Shown one piece after another: positions 29,840-40,779 of a DNA stretch of 64,000 nt. Source of the stretch: Achromobacter spanius (GTDB lineage Bacteria > Pseudomonadota > Gammaproteobacteria > Burkholderiales > Burkholderiaceae_B); assembly GCF_002812705.1 (NCBI RefSeq), contig NZ_CP025030.1, forward strand, positions 2,852,001 to 2,916,000, in the 5' to 3' direction. Position 1 is the first letter of the stretch; the number at the start of each line of letters is the position of its first letter. The translations under genes and the position numbers were made by a program. The notes beneath the pieces are model-generated. The model saw nothing but the letters and a program-made list of their open reading frames with translations, ran no database searches and had not been told where the DNA came from.

Positions 29840-30571
29840 GTGACGATGCAAAAAATCGCATCCTTGATGTTGTGCGTGGGCGCGCTGGGCGCGGCCGCGT
29901 CGGTGCAGGCGGGCGTTTGCGACGCCCAGTTCATGCATGACGGCGGTGCGGTGCAGTTGACCGGCTCGGGCAACCTGGCCCTGGGCGCGGACCTGAGCTT
30001 CACCGAAGTTACAAAAAGCAATGGCGACAACTGCCGGGCGCGCGTGCAGGGCGTGGCCACCTTCGGCTACGCGGGCCTGCCACCGGGCAAGTCCAAGCTT
30101 GATTACCTGATGACGGTGAAGGGCGGCCAAGCTACCTTCGTGCGCTATGCCACTGCCGGCGAAGCGCCGAAGCCGTCCGAGGGCCAGTTCGACCTGCGCA
30201 TGCTGGGCCTGTTCGCTTACGACGGCAATCTGAACGCAGGCCAGAAACTGCCGGGTTCGTCGTTCCGCCTGAAGATCGGCAAGGAAGCGCCGGTGGGTGG
30301 TCAGCCCAGCACCACGGTTCGCATCGGCGAAAAAAGCGTGGGCCAAAAGACATCGTTGAGCACGGCCTTGGGCAACCAGTCGTGCCACCCCGTCAAGTAC
30401 ACGCGCAACTCGGACCCCACCATGGCCACGTTCCAAGGCCTGACCATTCCCATCCCCGGCATGAACACCACGGTCACCGATTGGTATTGCCCGGCGGTGA
30501 ATCTGGTGATGAAGCAAGACATCGATCAAGGCGGCGTTAAATCGGCCGTTGAAATTACGCAGATCAAGTAG
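29840..30571 (+). CDS. Secreted protein of unknown function
   Basis: 243 residues with a clear Sec signal peptide (hydrophobic core about 8-20, cleavage near SVQA-G). The mature part has four or five cysteines (CDAQF, NCRAR, SCHPVKY, WYCPAVN) that could form disulfides, and many Gly and Thr, suggesting a beta-rich periplasmic fold. I do not recognise the family. The start is GTG 29840 with GGAG seven bases upstream; ATG 29846 is also possible and gives the same signal peptide. It begins 56 bases after nasA with no terminator seen between, so read-through from the nas operon is possible. Confidence 0.7.
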   Translation: MTMQKIASLMLCVGALGAAASVQAGVCDAQFMHDGGAVQLTGSGNLALGADLSFTEVTKSNGDNCRARVQGVATFGYAGLPPGKSKLDYLMTVKGGQATFVRYATAGEAPKPSEGQFDLRMLGLFAYDGNLNAGQKLPGSSFRLKIGKEAPVGGQPSTTVRIGEKSVGQKTSLSTALGNQSCHPVKYTRNSDPTMATFQGLTIPIPGMNTTVTDWYCPAVNLVMKQDIDQGGVKSAVEITQIK

Positions 30572-30587
30572 CACACGGTATCAAGCA

Positions 30588-30608
30588 CGCCTTGCCGCGG
30601 GCAAGGCG
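30588..30608. other. Perfect hairpin between the secreted protein and the DUF883 gene
   Basis: CGCCTTGCC and GGCAAGGCG pair around a 3-base loop 17 bases after the secreted-protein stop. A T5 run appears only about 12 bases later, so it is a poor terminator. It also overlaps the -35 region of the next gene's promoter candidate. Confidence 0.5.
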
Positions 30609-30619
30609 GCTGGTATGAT
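30592..30619 (+). promoter_or_regulatory. Sigma-70 promoter candidate for the YqjD/YqjE-type genes
   Basis: TTGCCG (30592-30597), 16 bases, then TATGAT (30614-30619) with an upstream TGG, 36 bases before the DUF883 start. The -10 box is one base from consensus. The -35 lies in a hairpin arm. Confidence 0.45.
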
Positions 30620-30655
30620 GTTTTTGTCATAGACACACAACAGGAGCTCAATAAA

Positions 30656-30973
30656 ATGGCCACGAGAAAATCCGAAGAAGTCGCAAAAGAAAAACTCATC
30701 GACAGTGTCAAGACCAGCCTGACCGACGCCGAAAACCTGCTGCGCGAAGCAGCCGGCACCACCGGCGACAAGGCCAACGAGCTGCGTGAACGCGCCATGA
30801 CCTCGCTCAAGCGCACGCGCGAAGCCCTCTACGAAGCACAAGACGCCGTGTTGGAGCGTGGCCGCAAAGCCGCGCGCGCCACCGACGACTACGTGCATGA
30901 CAATCCCTGGCAAGCCATCGGTGTCGCAGGCGTGACCGGCCTGCTGCTCGGCTTGCTGATCAGCCGCCGCTAA
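30656..30973 (+). CDS. DUF883 / ElaB-YqjD family membrane-anchored protein
   Basis: 105-residue protein of the ElaB/YqjD/YgaM family, C-tail-anchored inner-membrane proteins in E. coli that can bind ribosomes in stationary phase. It has a long amphipathic helix (about 10-80) rich in Glu, Lys, Arg and Ala, then DNPWQAIGVAGVTGLLLGLLISRR, the conserved C-terminal anchor. AGGAGCTC precedes ATG 30656. It leads a run of three small genes matching the yqjD-yqjE-yqjK order. Confidence 0.88.
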   Translation: MATRKSEEVAKEKLIDSVKTSLTDAENLLREAAGTTGDKANELRERAMTSLKRTREALYEAQDAVLERGRKAARATDDYVHDNPWQAIGVAGVTGLLLGLLISRR

Positions 30974-30982
30974 GGGCTTGAG

Positions 30983-31013
30983 CGTCAAAGGCGGGCACTG
31001 CCCGCCTTTGACG
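30983..31013 (+). other. Perfect 14-bp hairpin between yqjD- and yqjE-type genes
   Basis: CGTCAAAGGCGGGC and GCCCGCCTTTGACG pair perfectly around a 3-base loop between two closely spaced same-strand genes. No T-tract follows, so a role as mRNA stabiliser or partial terminator is more likely than full termination. Confidence 0.65.
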
Positions 31014-31024
31014 TTCCAGACGCC

Positions 31025-31438
31025 ATGGGTCTACGAAAATCTGTTTTCGGCGTTGCGTCCAGCCTGGTCGGGCTGTTGCGAACGCGCTTGGAGCTTCTGG
31101 CACTGGAAGCCGCCGATGAAAAGGCGCGCCTGCTCAAACTGCTGGGCATGGCATTTGCGGCGTTGCTTTTCCTGACGCTTGCGGTGCTGGTGTTCACGGT
31201 GACGGTGGCGGTGCTGTTCTGGCCCACCGAAGACCGCTACATGGCCTTGGGCCTGTTGGCGGCGTTCTACGGCATTGTCGGCATTGTGTTGCTGCTGGTT
31301 GTGCGCCACGGACTGGTCTATGGCGCGCCGCCTTTCGCGGCCACCCTGGACGAGCTGAGCCGCGATGCGGAACTGCTCGAACGGGTGCGTGATGCGCAAG
31401 ACGACGATCCCCCGGCGCGTCGGCGCGAGGAGGACTGA
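31025..31438 (+). CDS. YqjE-like (holin superfamily) membrane protein
   Basis: 137-residue inner-membrane protein with two strong hydrophobic segments (about 43-65 and 75-97), flanked by a charged N-terminal amphipathic helix (LVGLLRTRLELLALEAADEKARLL) read as short pieces and an acidic C-terminal tail. This is the layout of the YqjE/DUF1469 'phage holin family' proteins. The function is unknown; in enterobacteria YqjE is also anchored and encoded next to YqjD. It starts 12 bases after the hairpin, and the next gene begins two bases after its stop. Confidence 0.82.
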   Translation: MGLRKSVFGVASSLVGLLRTRLELLALEAADEKARLLKLLGMAFAALLFLTLAVLVFTVTVAVLFWPTEDRYMALGLLAAFYGIVGIVLLLVVRHGLVYGAPPFAATLDELSRDAELLERVRDAQDDDPPARRREED

Positions 31439-31440
31439 AC

Positions 31441-31791
31441 ATGTCGAAAAGGTCTCCCGTCGTGGATCGCGCCGTGCGTATCGAGCTGCTGCGCGCCCGC
31501 GCCGCGATCGAACGCGAATCGCTGGTGCATGACATCGTGACGACCGGCCACAAGCTGGAACCCGCCTCGATCATCCGGGGTCTCTTGCCCCGGCTGGCCT
31601 CGGGCGGAGCATCGCGCTGGGCCATGCAGGCGATTACCTTGGCACGGCGCTATCCGCTGGTCAGTTCGTCCGTGTCGACGCTGCTGATGCGGGGCGGCAA
31701 ACGTTCCAAGCTGCTGAAGATTGCGGGCGGCGCGCTTGTCGGCTGGCAGTTGTTCAAGCTATGGCGCAGCTCCCGCGAGGACGATCAGTAG
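31441..31791 (+). CDS. Small basic protein, third gene of the yqjDE-type cluster
   Basis: 116-residue, Arg/Lys-rich protein. The N-terminal half is helical and charged (RIELLRARAAIERESL). The C-terminal half includes LLKIAGGALVGWQLFKLW, a moderately hydrophobic helix that could be a membrane anchor. It is positionally equivalent to E. coli yqjK, but I cannot claim homology from sequence. Gene spacing of two bases implies coupling to the yqjE-like gene. A strong terminator follows. Confidence 0.75.
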   Translation: MSKRSPVVDRAVRIELLRARAAIERESLVHDIVTTGHKLEPASIIRGLLPRLASGGASRWAMQAITLARRYPLVSSSVSTLLMRGGKRSKLLKIAGGALVGWQLFKLWRSSREDDQ

Positions 31792-31811
31792 GGTTCTGCG
31801 TTGCACCAAGC

Positions 31812-31848
31812 AAAAACCCCGCGTTGGGTACAACGGCGGGGTTTTTTT
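31812..31848. terminator. Bidirectional terminator between the yqjK-position gene and ubiD
   Basis: AAAAACCCCGCGTTG and CAACGGCGGGGTTTTTTT form a stem (one bulged G) with a GGTA loop. T7 on the plus strand and T5 on the minus strand make it usable in both directions between the two convergent genes. Confidence 0.88.
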
Positions 31849-31874
31849 ACGGGTGTGGATATGGTCGGCAGCGG

Positions 31875-33470
31875 CTACAGGCCCAACTGGCCCCAGATAT
31901 CGTCCACGCGCTTTTTGACGTCGGCGTCCATGGTGATGGGCGTGCCCCATTCGCGCTGGGTTTCGCCAGGCCATTTGTTGGTGGCGTCCAGCCCCATCTT
32001 GCCGCCCAGCCCGGACACGGGCGAGGCGAAGTCCAGGTAGTCGATAGGCGTGTTTTCCACCAGCAGCGTGTCGCGCACGGGGTCCATGCGGGTCGTCATG
32101 GCCCACACCACTTCTTTCCAGTCGCGCGGGTTGATGTCTTCGTCCACCACCACGATGAACTTGGTGTACATGAACTGGCGCAGAATGCTCCACAGCCCGA
32201 ACATGACGCGCTTGGCGTGGCCCGCGTACTGTTTGCGGATCGACACCACGGCCAGCCGGTAGCTGCAGCCTTCGGGGGGAAGATAGAAGTCGACGATCTC
32301 TGGCAGTTGGCGGCGCAAGAGCGGCACGAAGACTTCGTTCAGCGCGACGCCCAGCACGGCGGGCTCGTCGGGCGGTTTGCCGGTGTAGGTCGAATGATAG
32401 ATGGGGTTGCGCCGCATCGTGATCCGCTCGACCGTGAAGACGGGAAACCAGTCCTGCTCGTTGTAGTAACCGGTGTGGTCGCCATAAGGGCCTTCCAGCG
32501 CCATTTCATAGTCGCTGTTGGGCGGCGGGTTGACGCCTTCGGGCACCACGGGCTTGATGGCGCGCGGGTCGGAGGACGGCAGCAAATGCCCCTCCAGCAC
32601 GATTTCGGCCCAGGCCGGCACTGACAGGTTGCTGCCGAGTGCCTGCGCGACTTCGGTGCGCGAACCGCGCAGCAGGCCGGCAAACTGGTATTCGGACAGG
32701 CTGTCGGGCACGGGGGTGACGGCACCCAGCGTGGTGGCCGGGTCGGCGCCCAGCGCCACGGCAATGGGGAAGGGCGTGCCGGGGTTGGCCAGGGCGTGGT
32801 CGCGAAAATCCAGCGCGCCGCCGCGATGCGACAGCCAGCGCATGATCAGCTTGTTCGGCCCCAGCAGTTGCTGGCGGTAGATACCCAGGTTTTGCCGCTT
32901 GGCATTGGGGCCGCGTGTGATCACCAGGCCCCAGGTCAGCAAGGGCGCCACGTCGCCGGGCCAGCAGGTCTGGATCGGCAGGCGGGTCAGGTCCACATCC
33001 TTGCCTTCCCAGACCACTTCCTGGCAGGCCGGGCTTTTCACATTCTTGGGGCTCATGTCCCACAGCGCGGCCTTCAGCATCGACACCTTGGCCAGCGCAT
33101 CGCGCAGCCCCTTGGGTGCTTCGGGTTCGCGCAGCGACGCCAGCAGTTCGCCGATATCGCGCAGGGCGCTGACGCTGTCGGCGCCCATGCCGCGCGCCAC
33201 GCGGGACGGGGTGCCGAACAGGTTGGTCAGCACCGGCATCTGCGCCGGCTGGCCGTCGTGCAGGGCTTTTTCAAACAGCAGGGCGGGGCCTTCGGCACGC
33301 AGCACGCGGTCGGAAATTTCGGTCATTTCCAGGCGCGTGGACACGGGCGCGGCAATGCGTTTGAGATCGCCCATGCGTTCGAGTTGGGCGAGGAAGTCTC
33401 TAAGGTCGCGGTATTTCACTACAGATCCCAGCGATTTGGTTACATTTGAGGTCGAAAGAGAGGTTAACAT
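31875..33470 (-). CDS. ubiD: UbiD-family 3-octaprenyl-4-hydroxybenzoate carboxy-lyase
   Basis: prFMN-dependent decarboxylase of ubiquinone biosynthesis. The 531-residue protein begins its conserved part at [21 protein letters not shown] and includes [41 protein letters not shown] and [16 protein letters not shown]. The catalytic E-x-x-E/R triad region lies in EIVLEGHL and the following EGP loop. Two starts compete: ATG 33470 has a good GAGGGAG site but adds 17 residues before the conserved start, while GTG 33419 gives the canonical (V/M)KYRDLRDF N-terminus with GGGA upstream. No ubiX gene is visible here. Confidence 0.93.
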   Translation of the reverse strand: MLTSLSTSNVTKSLGSVVKYRDLRDFLAQLERMGDLKRIAAPVSTRLEMTEISDRVLRAEGPALLFEKALHDGQPAQMPVLTNLFGTPSRVARGMGADSVSALRDIGELLASLREPEAPKGLRDALAKVSMLKAALWDMSPKNVKSPACQEVVWEGKDVDLTRLPIQTCWPGDVAPLLTWGLVITRGPNAKRQNLGIYRQQLLGPNKLIMRWLSHRGGALDFRDHALANPGTPFPIAVALGADPATTLGAVTPVPDSLSEYQFAGLLRGSRTEVAQALGSNLSVPAWAEIVLEGHLLPSSDPRAIKPVVPEGVNPPPNSDYEMALEGPYGDHTGYYNEQDWFPVFTVERITMRRNPIYHSTYTGKPPDEPAVLGVALNEVFVPLLRRQLPEIVDFYLPPEGCSYRLAVVSIRKQYAGHAKRVMFGLWSILRQFMYTKFIVVVDEDINPRDWKEVVWAMTTRMDPVRDTLLVENTPIDYLDFASPVSGLGGKMGLDATNKWPGETQREWGTPITMDADVKKRVDDIWGQLGL

Positions 33471-33502
33471 TGACTCCCTCTTTTTCCACGCAGGAGGTTT
33501 TC

Positions 33503-34321
33503 ATGCCCGATGCGTCAGTGGCCAGCCTGTTCAGGAATATGGCCCAAGGAGTGCACCAGTATCTTGCCGAATGCTTGCGAATTTGCTCAGTCTATCTGGG
33601 CATCGCAGTGATTGTGACGGTAAGCATGGGATTTGCCCTGCCCGGTTTGCGCGACCAGGCATTGCAAGTGCACAAAGCCTTGTTGACCGCCCTAGCGCCT
33701 TCATCCATGCAATCCGGCACCGATTCCGATGCCGGTTCCGAATTGGGTTCCGACACTGCGTCGGCAATTGCCATGGCCGTACCAACCGCTCCCGCCAGCA
33801 ATGCCACCGGCATGCTGGGGCCGGCCCGCGTCGCACCGCCGGCGCAGAAAAAGCCGGCTTCGGCGGCAACGGGCCCCCAGGCGGAGGCCTTGCGCAACTA
33901 TATTTCGCGCAAATACAAGGTGGCCTATGACGCCACCGGTCCGCTGTTGAACACCGTGTACAAGGTCAGCCGCGAAAAGCAGCTTGACCCCCTGTTGGTG
34001 CTGGCGGTCATCGCCATCGAGTCCCGCTACAACCCCTTGGCTGAAAGCCACGTGGGCGCGCAGGGCCTGATGCAGGTCATGACCAGCGTGCACCAGGAGA
34101 AGTTCGACGCCGTGGGCAAGAACCCGCTGGACCCCGCCGCCAACATCGGCGTGGGCGCCACGATCTTGCGCGATTGCATCAGCCGTCGCGGGTCGGTCGA
34201 CGCCGGCCTGGCCTGCTACGTGGGCGCCACCGGACCGAACGACAACGGCTACGGCGCCAAAGTGCAGGCGGAACGTCGGCGCCTGGCGCTGGCCTCGGGC
34301 ATTGCGCTGGCGCGCGACTGA
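33503..34321 (+). CDS. Lytic transglycosylase with SLT domain
   Basis: 272-residue envelope protein that probably cleaves peptidoglycan glycan strands. From ATG 33503 (strong AGGAGG site) there is a hydrophobic signal-anchor at about 28-50, a Ser/Ala-rich linker (about 65-125) and a C-terminal SLT domain: LVLAVIAIESRYNPLAES with the catalytic Glu, GAQGLMQVM and NIGVGATILRDCI. The final CYVGATGPNDNGYGAKV fits the MltE/Slt family. It is divergent from ubiD, whose ATG lies only 32 bases away, so the promoters must overlap. Confidence 0.88.
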   Translation: MPDASVASLFRNMAQGVHQYLAECLRICSVYLGIAVIVTVSMGFALPGLRDQALQVHKALLTALAPSSMQSGTDSDAGSELGSDTASAIAMAVPTAPASNATGMLGPARVAPPAQKKPASAATGPQAEALRNYISRKYKVAYDATGPLLNTVYKVSREKQLDPLLVLAVIAIESRYNPLAESHVGAQGLMQVMTSVHQEKFDAVGKNPLDPAANIGVGATILRDCISRRGSVDAGLACYVGATGPNDNGYGAKVQAERRRLALASGIALARD

Positions 34322-34344
34322 CGCCGCCGGCCGGTTGGACACCC

Positions 34345-34376
34345 AAGCGCGCTTCTTTCCGAAGCGCGCTTTTTTT
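34345..34376 (+). terminator. Intrinsic terminator after the transglycosylase
   Basis: AAGCGCGCTTC and GAAGCGCGCTT form a perfect 11-bp stem with a 5-base loop, followed by T7. The T-tract overlaps the stop codon of the convergent aminotransferase gene. Confidence 0.9.
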
Positions 34377-35535
34377 AGCGTTGCAGCAGTTTGCCGATGC
34401 GGGCCACGGCCTCTTCCAGCCGGTCCAGGCCGGTGGCGTAGGAAAAACGCATGGTGTGGCTGCCATGGGTGGGTCCGAAGTCCAGGCCCGGCACGGCGGC
34501 AACCCCGGCTTCCAGCAGCAGGCGTTGCGAGAACGCGGCGCTGTCCATGCCCAGGTTGCTGATGTCGGCATAGATATAGAACGCGCCGTCCGGCTTGACC
34601 GGCACATGGATGCCCAAGCGCTCGAATTCGGGCAGCAGGTAGTCGCGGCGCTGCTTGAACGCTTCGCGGCGGTGCTCGAAGGTTTTCATCGCCTGCTCGG
34701 TGAAGCAGGCCAGCGCGGCGTGCTGGGCCAGGGTGGGCGCACAGATCGCCAGGCTGGCGGCAATTTTTTCAACGGGAGCCACCATGTTTTCGGGCACGAT
34801 CATCCAGCCCAGCCGCCAGCCCGTCATGTGGAAGTACTTCGAAAAACTGTTGATGACGATGATGTCATCGTCCAGGGTCAACGCCGATTTCGGCTGGCCT
34901 TCATAGGACAGGCCCAGGTAGATTTCGTCGACGATGGCAAAGCCGTCGCGCGCGCGAACCTGCGCCAACAGTTCCGCCAATTCGGCATGGGCGATGGAGG
35001 TGCCGGTGGGGTTGCTGGGGGAGGCCACCAGCACGCCCTGGGTGGCGGGCGTCCAGTGCTGGGCCACGTCCGCCGCCGAAAGCTGGAACCGTTTTTCGGC
35101 CGAACTCGGAATCAAGCGCGGCACGCCGCCTGCCGCCAGCACGAAGTTGCTGTTGGCGGGGTAGGAGGGGTCCGGCATCAGGACTTCACCGCCGTGGTTG
35201 ACCAGCGCCGCGCAGGCCAGCGTGAGCGCGCCCGATGCGCCCGCCGTGACAATCACGCGCGCCGGATTGATCTTGGCGCCGAACTGGTCGTGGTAGAACT
35301 GCGCAATGGCCTCGCGCAGCGGCATCAGGCCGGCGGGTGGGCCGTAGCCGCTCAGGCCGGCGCGCGCGGCGCGTTCCAGCGCTTCCACCACCTGGGGCGG
35401 CGCGGTAAAGTCCGGTTCGCCGATGCCCAGGCTGATAATGTCCTTGCCCGCCGCCTGTAGCGCTTGCGCCTGCTTGAAAAGTTCCACTACCTGGAAGGTC
35501 AGAAAGTCATGAGTGCGAGCAGCAAGGCGGGGCAT
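34375..35535 (-). CDS. PLP-dependent aminotransferase, class I/II
   Basis: 386-residue fold-type-I aminotransferase. It has SLGIGEPDFTAPP near the N-terminus, YGPPAGLMPLREAIAQ, VTAGASGALTLA, PSNPTGT, IVDEIYLGLSYEG and the PLP lysine in NSFSKYFHMTGWRLGW (about residue 235). The C-terminus keeps the carboxylate-binding Arg in HTMRFSYA. The pattern is that of the aspartate/aromatic aminotransferase Igamma group often annotated as aspartate aminotransferase; the amino donor cannot be read from sequence. It is divergent from the FAD-oxidase-like gene (44 bases between starts). Confidence 0.9.
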   Translation of the reverse strand: MPRLAARTHDFLTFQVVELFKQAQALQAAGKDIISLGIGEPDFTAPPQVVEALERAARAGLSGYGPPAGLMPLREAIAQFYHDQFGAKINPARVIVTAGASGALTLACAALVNHGGEVLMPDPSYPANSNFVLAAGGVPRLIPSSAEKRFQLSAADVAQHWTPATQGVLVASPSNPTGTSIAHAELAELLAQVRARDGFAIVDEIYLGLSYEGQPKSALTLDDDIIVINSFSKYFHMTGWRLGWMIVPENMVAPVEKIAASLAICAPTLAQHAALACFTEQAMKTFEHRREAFKQRRDYLLPEFERLGIHVPVKPDGAFYIYADISNLGMDSAAFSQRLLLEAGVAAVPGLDFGPTHGSHTMRFSYATGLDRLEEAVARIGKLLQR

Positions 35536-35579
35536 TGGATTCTCGAAAAGCGTATTTGAAGCAAAAAGGAATTGTAGTC

Positions 35580-36569
35580 ATGCAGCCATCCCGGCGCGCT
35601 TTCCTGCTTGGTAGGCGGCCCGCGCAAACGCCGTGGGCCGCATTTATGCAGCGCTTGACGCTGTTGTGCCAGGGGCAAGTCAATGATTTGGGCGAGAACG
35701 GTCCGGGCGGTGCACAGGCCATCCTGACACCCACGCGCGATGCCGACGTGGCCCATGCGCGCACACTGTGCGGCGAGTACCGCGTGGTGATGGCGCTGGA
35801 GGGCGCGACGGGGCCTTATGCGCCGTCCGCCAGCCCGCGTTTGCGGATTGATCCGTCGCGCCTGACCGGCTTGGCCCGCTTGGGTGGTGACCCGGCCAGT
35901 GACCCGGCGGGCAACCCCGCCCGTTGGCGCGCACAGCCCGGCGTGCCCATGGCGGCGCTGGTCCAGGCTGGCTTGCGGCAGTTCGCGGGTTTTCCGGATG
36001 CCATGACCCTGGCCGAATGGCTGGCCGCGCCGGCGCCCTGGCCGGCTGGCCGTTGTGCCGCCTCGGGCGTGCTGACGGTGGATGTCATGTTGGCCGACGG
36101 CGTCGAGGAAACCCTGGGACCTTTTGGCGAGGCCGATGTCCAGCCGTTGCGCTCAGCCACCGTGCAAAGCCTTGTGCCTTCGCTGTTTCAGTTGGCCTCG
36201 GGCGGCGACGCCTTTGCCACGCGGGACGGCGATCACTGGCTGGGGCGTTACCGGTTGGACGCGCTTAAACCCGAGGCTCCGGCCACCGTCAATCTGGCCC
36301 ATCTGCTGCTGGGCCACGGCGGGACGCTGGCGTGGGTACAAAGCGTGACGCTGACTGATGCGCCGGCAGCCATGGAGCCGGGTTTCGTGCCGGTTGCGGA
36401 CTCGGGCCTGGGGGCGGGCCTGGAGTCGGGTCGGAAGCCTGAAGCGCCTTCCTTCCCTCCATCGGAACCGCAAACGCCCGGGCTTGCCACGTTCCGGCTC
36501 GACGCGCGGGTCAAGACGCTGTTCGACCCGCATGGTCGTTTTCCCTTATTCCTGCCCAACGAAACCTGA
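35580..36569 (+). CDS. Diverged FAD-linked-oxidase-like protein
   Basis: 329-residue protein from ATG 35580. An RRAFLLGR motif near the N-terminus resembles a Tat signal, but there is little hydrophobic stretch after it. The middle contains LLLGHGGTLAWVQSVTLTDA, which echoes the 'GSEGTLGVIT' loop of FAD-binding type-4 oxidases such as GlcD/GlcE. The end, VKTLFDPHGRFPLF, echoes their 'FDPxGxxNPG' finish. The classic PxxxxxI/V FAD loop is not evident, so cofactor binding may be lost. Function unknown; I would call it a GlcE-like remnant or specialised relative. Confidence 0.6.
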   Translation: MQPSRRAFLLGRRPAQTPWAAFMQRLTLLCQGQVNDLGENGPGGAQAILTPTRDADVAHARTLCGEYRVVMALEGATGPYAPSASPRLRIDPSRLTGLARLGGDPASDPAGNPARWRAQPGVPMAALVQAGLRQFAGFPDAMTLAEWLAAPAPWPAGRCAASGVLTVDVMLADGVEETLGPFGEADVQPLRSATVQSLVPSLFQLASGGDAFATRDGDHWLGRYRLDALKPEAPATVNLAHLLLGHGGTLAWVQSVTLTDAPAAMEPGFVPVADSGLGAGLESGRKPEAPSFPPSEPQTPGLATFRLDARVKTLFDPHGRFPLFLPNET

Positions 36570-36702
36570 CGGTCATTCAGCTTAATGTAAGATTCGGCCG
36601 CTTGTCCTGCTCAAAGGGAGAGGCCGCGCAGAGATACCGCGAAGGCCGTCATGGGAATAGAATTCCTCCCTCTGTTTCACTTACCAGCCTGTAGCCGCCC
36701 AT

Positions 36703-38971
<2,269 letters not shown>

Positions 38972-38991
<20 letters not shown>

Positions 38992-40201
38992 AGTGAGTCC
39001 CGCAGGTCCGGCGTGCCCGCGCGCGCCGATCGGCCTGGTCCTGACAGGTGGCGGCGCGCGCGCCGCCTATCAGGTCGGCGTGCTCAGCGCCATCATGGAG
39101 CTGCTGGACCCCGACTGGCAATCCCGCTTCCGTAACCCCTTTGACATCATCTGCGGCACATCGGCGGGCGCGATCAACGCCGCCGCGCTGGCCTGCCGCG
39201 CCGACCGCCCGCACCTGGGCGTGCGCCGCATTCGCCGGCTGTGGTCGTCTCTCAATACCGACATGATCTACCGCGCCGACGCGCCCGGGCTGATACGCAC
39301 GGGTGTGCGCTGGCTGGGCTTGCTGTCGCTGGGGTGGATGTATTCGGGGCTGACGCGCAAACGACCGCAGTCGCTGCTGGACAACAGCCCCATGGAAGCG
39401 CTGCTGGGCCGGGTGCTGAACTTCGATCATTTGCGCGCCAACCTGGAAGGCGGCGCGCTGTCGGCGCTGGCCATCACGGCGTCGGGCTACACCAGCGGCG
39501 AACACCTGACTTTCTACCAGGCGCACGCACCCATCGAACCCTGGCACCGCTATTTGCGGCTGGCCATCCCCACGCCCATCAGTATCGACCATCTGATGGC
39601 GTCGTCATCGATTCCGTTTGTGTTCCCCGCGCGCCAGGTGCAGGTGCATGGCAAGGGTGAGTGGTGCGGCGACGGCTCCATGCGGCAGTTGGCGCCGATC
39701 AGCCCGGCCATTCATCTGGGCGCGCACCGCGTCATGGTGATAGGCACGGGCTTTCGTGACGATACCCATCCCGAGAACCGCGAAGATTCCCCGCCGTATC
39801 CGTCCTTGGCGCAGGTGGGCGGCCATGCGCTGTCCAGCATCTTCCTGGATGGCCTGTCGGTGGACGTGGAACGGCTGGAGCGCATCAATGCCCTGATGGA
39901 ACACGCCACGCCGGATGGTGTCCAGGTCAATGTGCGCCGCATCCAGGTGCTGACCCTCACCCCCAGCCAGTCGCTGGACACGATGGCGCTTGAGCACTTG
40001 CAAGACATGCCCGCACAAGCGCGTGCTCTTTTCCGCGTACTCGGTGTATCGTCCGATCCAGGCCGTCCTGGGGGCGGTGCGCTGATGTCGTATCTGCTGT
40101 TCGAATCCAGCTACACCAAGCGATTGATTGAACTGGGTTATGCCGATACGATGCAGCGTAACGAAGAAGTGATCGCCTTTTTCAAGGAGGCTCAGGCATG
40201 A
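38972..40201 (+). CDS. Patatin-like phospholipase family protein
   Basis: 409-residue serine lipid hydrolase. The oxyanion-hole motif GGGARAAYQVG (about 28-38), nucleophile elbow GTSAG (about 64-68) and catalytic Asp in WCGDGSMRQ (about 233) are all present, so it should be active. Substrate is unknown; many bacterial patatins act on phospholipids. There is no signal peptide. The ATG at 38972 lies inside maeB, overlapping by 20 bases, and its stop overlaps the barstar-like gene by four bases, so three genes are likely coupled. Confidence 0.87.
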
Positions 40202-40665
40202 CGCGCAATGGCCAATCTACGTTGCAGAAGCAGCTTCTGCGCGGGGGAGCGCTGCCTCATGAGGGGCTGGACAAGAAGGCCGTCGTGGATGCCTCCCACG
40301 AGCTGGGCCTGTCCTTGTTCGTTGCCAACTGCGACCCCGCCCGCAGCCGTTCCGCGGTACTGCGCGCCATCGTCAAGGCGGTGGACTTTCCCGAATACTT
40401 CGGCGGCAACCTGGATGCCCTGTACGACTGCCTGTGCGATACGGTCCTGGATCACAAGACGGGCGTCGTGTTGTGGCTGTACCGGTTGCACTCCGGCGAC
40501 CCGGTGCTGGAAGAAGACGCCGCCCGTATTGAAACCGTATGTTCTGATGCGGCGGATTTCGCCCGCGAGAACGGTCGTATTTTTGCGTTCGTCATTGAGC
40601 ACGCGGGCAAGCACCCCGATCCGGAACCCGGCATCGCGGCAGCGCCCTATGGCGAAAACGACTGA
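40198..40665 (+). CDS. Barstar-family protein
   Basis: 155-residue protein whose core, residues about 60-85 with FPEYFGGNLDALYDCL, matches the barstar family of ribonuclease inhibitors (F-P-x-Y-F-G-x-N-x-D-A-L). The preceding LFVANCDPARSRSAVLRAI and the later FAFVIEHA also fit. Barstar inhibits barnase-type RNases, but no barnase-like or other toxin gene is adjacent. The ATG overlaps the patatin stop by four bases. In proteobacteria such orphan barstar-fold proteins are common and may bind other partners. Confidence 0.85.
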   Translation: MTRNGQSTLQKQLLRGGALPHEGLDKKAVVDASHELGLSLFVANCDPARSRSAVLRAIVKAVDFPEYFGGNLDALYDCLCDTVLDHKTGVVLWLYRLHSGDPVLEEDAARIETVCSDAADFARENGRIFAFVIEHAGKHPDPEPGIAAAPYGEND

Positions 40666-40720
40666 AGGCGTAACCGCCTGAGCGTTTGATGGTTCGGCGG
40701 GGGTTGCGGCTTGGCTGCTG

Positions 40721-40758
40721 CTTGGTGGTCGCTTTGGTGGTCGCTTTGGTGGTCGCTT
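40721..40758. repeat. 12-bp tandem repeat
   Basis: About three copies of a GCTTTGGTGGTC unit lie between the barstar-like gene and the 3' end of rsmE. No coding role seen. Confidence 0.7.
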
Positions 40759-40779
40759 GGCCGCCCGGCGGTCTGACTG

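Noticed and set aside
40198..40665. Complete toxin-immunity pair (barnase plus barstar)
   Set aside because: No barnase-like frame occurs within several kilobases on either side; only the inhibitor fold can be supported.
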